A DNA stretch of 64,000 nt. Source: Cohaesibacter sp. ES.047. Lineage in GTDB: Bacteria > Pseudomonadota > Alphaproteobacteria > Rhizobiales > Cohaesibacteraceae. Positions 62,988 through 64,000 of this stretch are shown here, in pieces. Numbering within the stretch: position 1 is the first letter of the stretch; every line of letters starts with the position of its first letter. A program made the translations under genes and the position numbers. Below the pieces are notes generated by a model that was given only the letters and a program-made list of their open reading frames with translations, was not told the DNA's origin and searched no databases. Location: positions 744,001 through 808,000 of the forward strand of contig NZ_LT907844.1 in assembly GCF_900215505.1 (NCBI RefSeq), in the 5' to 3' direction.

Positions 62988-64000
62988 TCAGAGGCCGGCC
63001 TTTTGGCGGATCTCATGGAACTTCAGCTCTGCATTCTTCCATTCCACCCCGTCAGGAAACCGCATCAGGGGTGCGAGAAACTGGTCGGAGAATTCTTCGG
63101 CCGCTTGCGCAGGCAACAGGGACGGCAGATTGTCGATCGATGTGACCTCGACATCATCGCCTTCACTGTTTTTGCCGACTTTTATCACGGGATCGGTCCA
63201 GCTGGTTGGCGCCTTGTAGAGCGGCAGGGGATTGAAATCCGAGAATGGGTCGCACGAGACATCGGAGATGACCTTCATGCGGGATTGGGGGGCTGACAGA
63301 TGGGTCTGATTGGCCAGAAGCAGGCCCGGTCCAGTCATCAGAACGCAATTGACCAGCAAATCATGGGACAACAGGGCAGTGCGGTTGAGGATGCGGGTTT
63401 CCTCCATGTCCCATTTGGTAACCGGCAAACCGACGGCTTCAAGGCACTCGCTGGCACCAGTGCCCGAGCGGCCCTTGGCTCCCACGACGATGGCATTTGG
63501 CATCGGGCCGTCGACTTCGTCTGCAAGCGCCTTGAGCTTGTCGATGATGTCGGACTGGCTTTCGAACGGAGAGACGCCGTTTGTGATAATGTTTTTCCCG
63601 GCGCGGCGTTCGAGCAGGCGGTGCACGCCCAGAGCGGCTCCCATCCAGCCGGCCCAGTATCCGAAGGCGGCAACGCGACGACCATCTTCACCTACCAGAA
63701 ACTCGATGTCATAGAGCAGGCCGCCGCCATTGACGAAGCGTGCCATTTCCTTTTCCCAGCCGGTCTGATCCTTGTAGATGTGTGCGAAGTGGATCATGCG
63801 GTGTGGCAGCTCCGATGGCGTTTCTGCCAGTTCCTTGAGGCCAAGAACGACGGTATCCGATGGTGCATCCACCCAGGAGCGTGGATCGGCCAGCGTGCAG
63901 CCGACCTTTTCATAGTCCTTGTCCGGAAAAGCCCGCTTGTCGCTGCGCTCAACTGTGAGGTCAAATCCCTGTTCTATGAGAATGCGCGCGTTCTTGGGCG
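62988..64000 (-). CDS. Saccharopine dehydrogenase (lysine-forming type), 3' part
   Basis: The frame is open from the right edge of the window to the TGA at 62988-62990, so the 5' end lies outside. The part seen includes PKNARILIEQGFDLTVERS and DYEKVGCTL (the N-terminal substrate domain), GYWAGWMGAALGVHRLLER, AIVVGAKGRSGTGASECLEAVGLP (nucleotide-binding region) and KVISDVSCDPFSDFNPLPLY. These match the LYS1-type NAD-dependent saccharopine dehydrogenase related to alanine dehydrogenase. It either degrades lysine or works in a carboxynorspermidine-like pathway; the partner gene is not visible. Confidence 0.88.
   Translation of the reverse strand, partial: PKNARILIEQGFDLTVERSDKRAFPDKDYEKVGCTLADPRSWVDAPSDTVVLGLKELAETPSELPHRMIHFAHIYKDQTGWEKEMARFVNGGGLLYDIEFLVGEDGRRVAAFGYWAGWMGAALGVHRLLERRAGKNIITNGVSPFESQSDIIDKLKALADEVDGPMPNAIVVGAKGRSGTGASECLEAVGLPVTKWDMEETRILNRTALLSHDLLVNCVLMTGPGLLLANQTHLSAPQSRMKVISDVSCDPFSDFNPLPLYKAPTSWTDPVIKVGKNSEGDDVEVTSIDNLPSLLPAQAAEEFSDQFLAPLMRFPDGVEWKNAELKFHEIRQKAGL

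Overview
The window is chromosomal DNA of an alphaproteobacterium, most likely from the order Hyphomicrobiales (Rhizobiales). This rests on gene order: hisB-DUF2628-hisH-hisA-hisF-hisE-coaA beside hslVU; secB/fxsA/tim44/mltA; dnaQ-coaE-aroE-maf-ppsR facing hemE-hemJ-rho-mnmE-mnmG-rsmG-parA-parB; and a CenR-type response regulator. The genus cannot be fixed from the sequence alone. A cowN gene implies a nitrogen-fixing lineage.

Layout. 1-1130: end of an FMN reductase gene, then pyrF. 1306-3490: a DUF3592 gene, a non-coding stretch rich in GANTC sites with a perfect DnaA box, and a complete IS630-family insertion sequence. 3562-9067: a surface-polysaccharide block (GT25, GT11, GT10-like, an HxRRGD glycosyltransferase, a GT2 enzyme and an FkbM methyltransferase). 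9258-16422: housekeeping genes (dapB, gpmA, an Ada-like protein, DUF2244, nth, a CysZ-like protein, adenosine kinase, coaA). 16742-20491: histidine operon. 20835-27311: hslVU, XRE regulator, Smr, MltA, Tim44-like, FxsA, SecB. 27471-31348: leftward dnaQ-coaE-aroE-maf-ppsR.

31349-31921 is the probable chromosome replication origin. It has ten GANTC sites, a perfect CtrA box, a 10-bp inverted repeat with GTTAAC cores, an 11-bp tandem repeat and an AT-rich end next to hemE. Genes point away from it on both sides. A parS cluster (four sites at 36564-36717) and parAB lie 5-10 kb to the right, and single parS-like sites lie at 1.2, 27.4, 38.8 and 42.6 kb. Replication origin, partition centre and partition proteins are therefore all in one window.

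41248-50700: an MFS exporter, holA-lptE-leuS, a YggS-type PLP protein, an L,D-transpeptidase, cowN behind a sigma-54-type promoter with a NifA-type upstream site, cenR, and a cyclic-nucleotide-binding protein gene. 50704-53299 is an AT-rich islet of three leftward genes (small secreted protein, single-span membrane protein, periplasmic ClpP-like protein). It is bracketed by a 108-bp direct duplication of the 3' end of the cyclic-nucleotide-binding gene, and it is the best candidate here for a little-described system. 53432-64000: a LysR/EamA pair, acs, a Rieske gene broken by a 17-nt inverted templated insertion, ornithine cyclodeaminase with a divergent Lrp regulator, DUF1761 and DUF1223 proteins, a cytochrome b / cytochrome c' pair, and the 3' part of a lysine-forming saccharopine dehydrogenase gene that runs off the window. 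I saw no tRNA, rRNA or CRISPR array.
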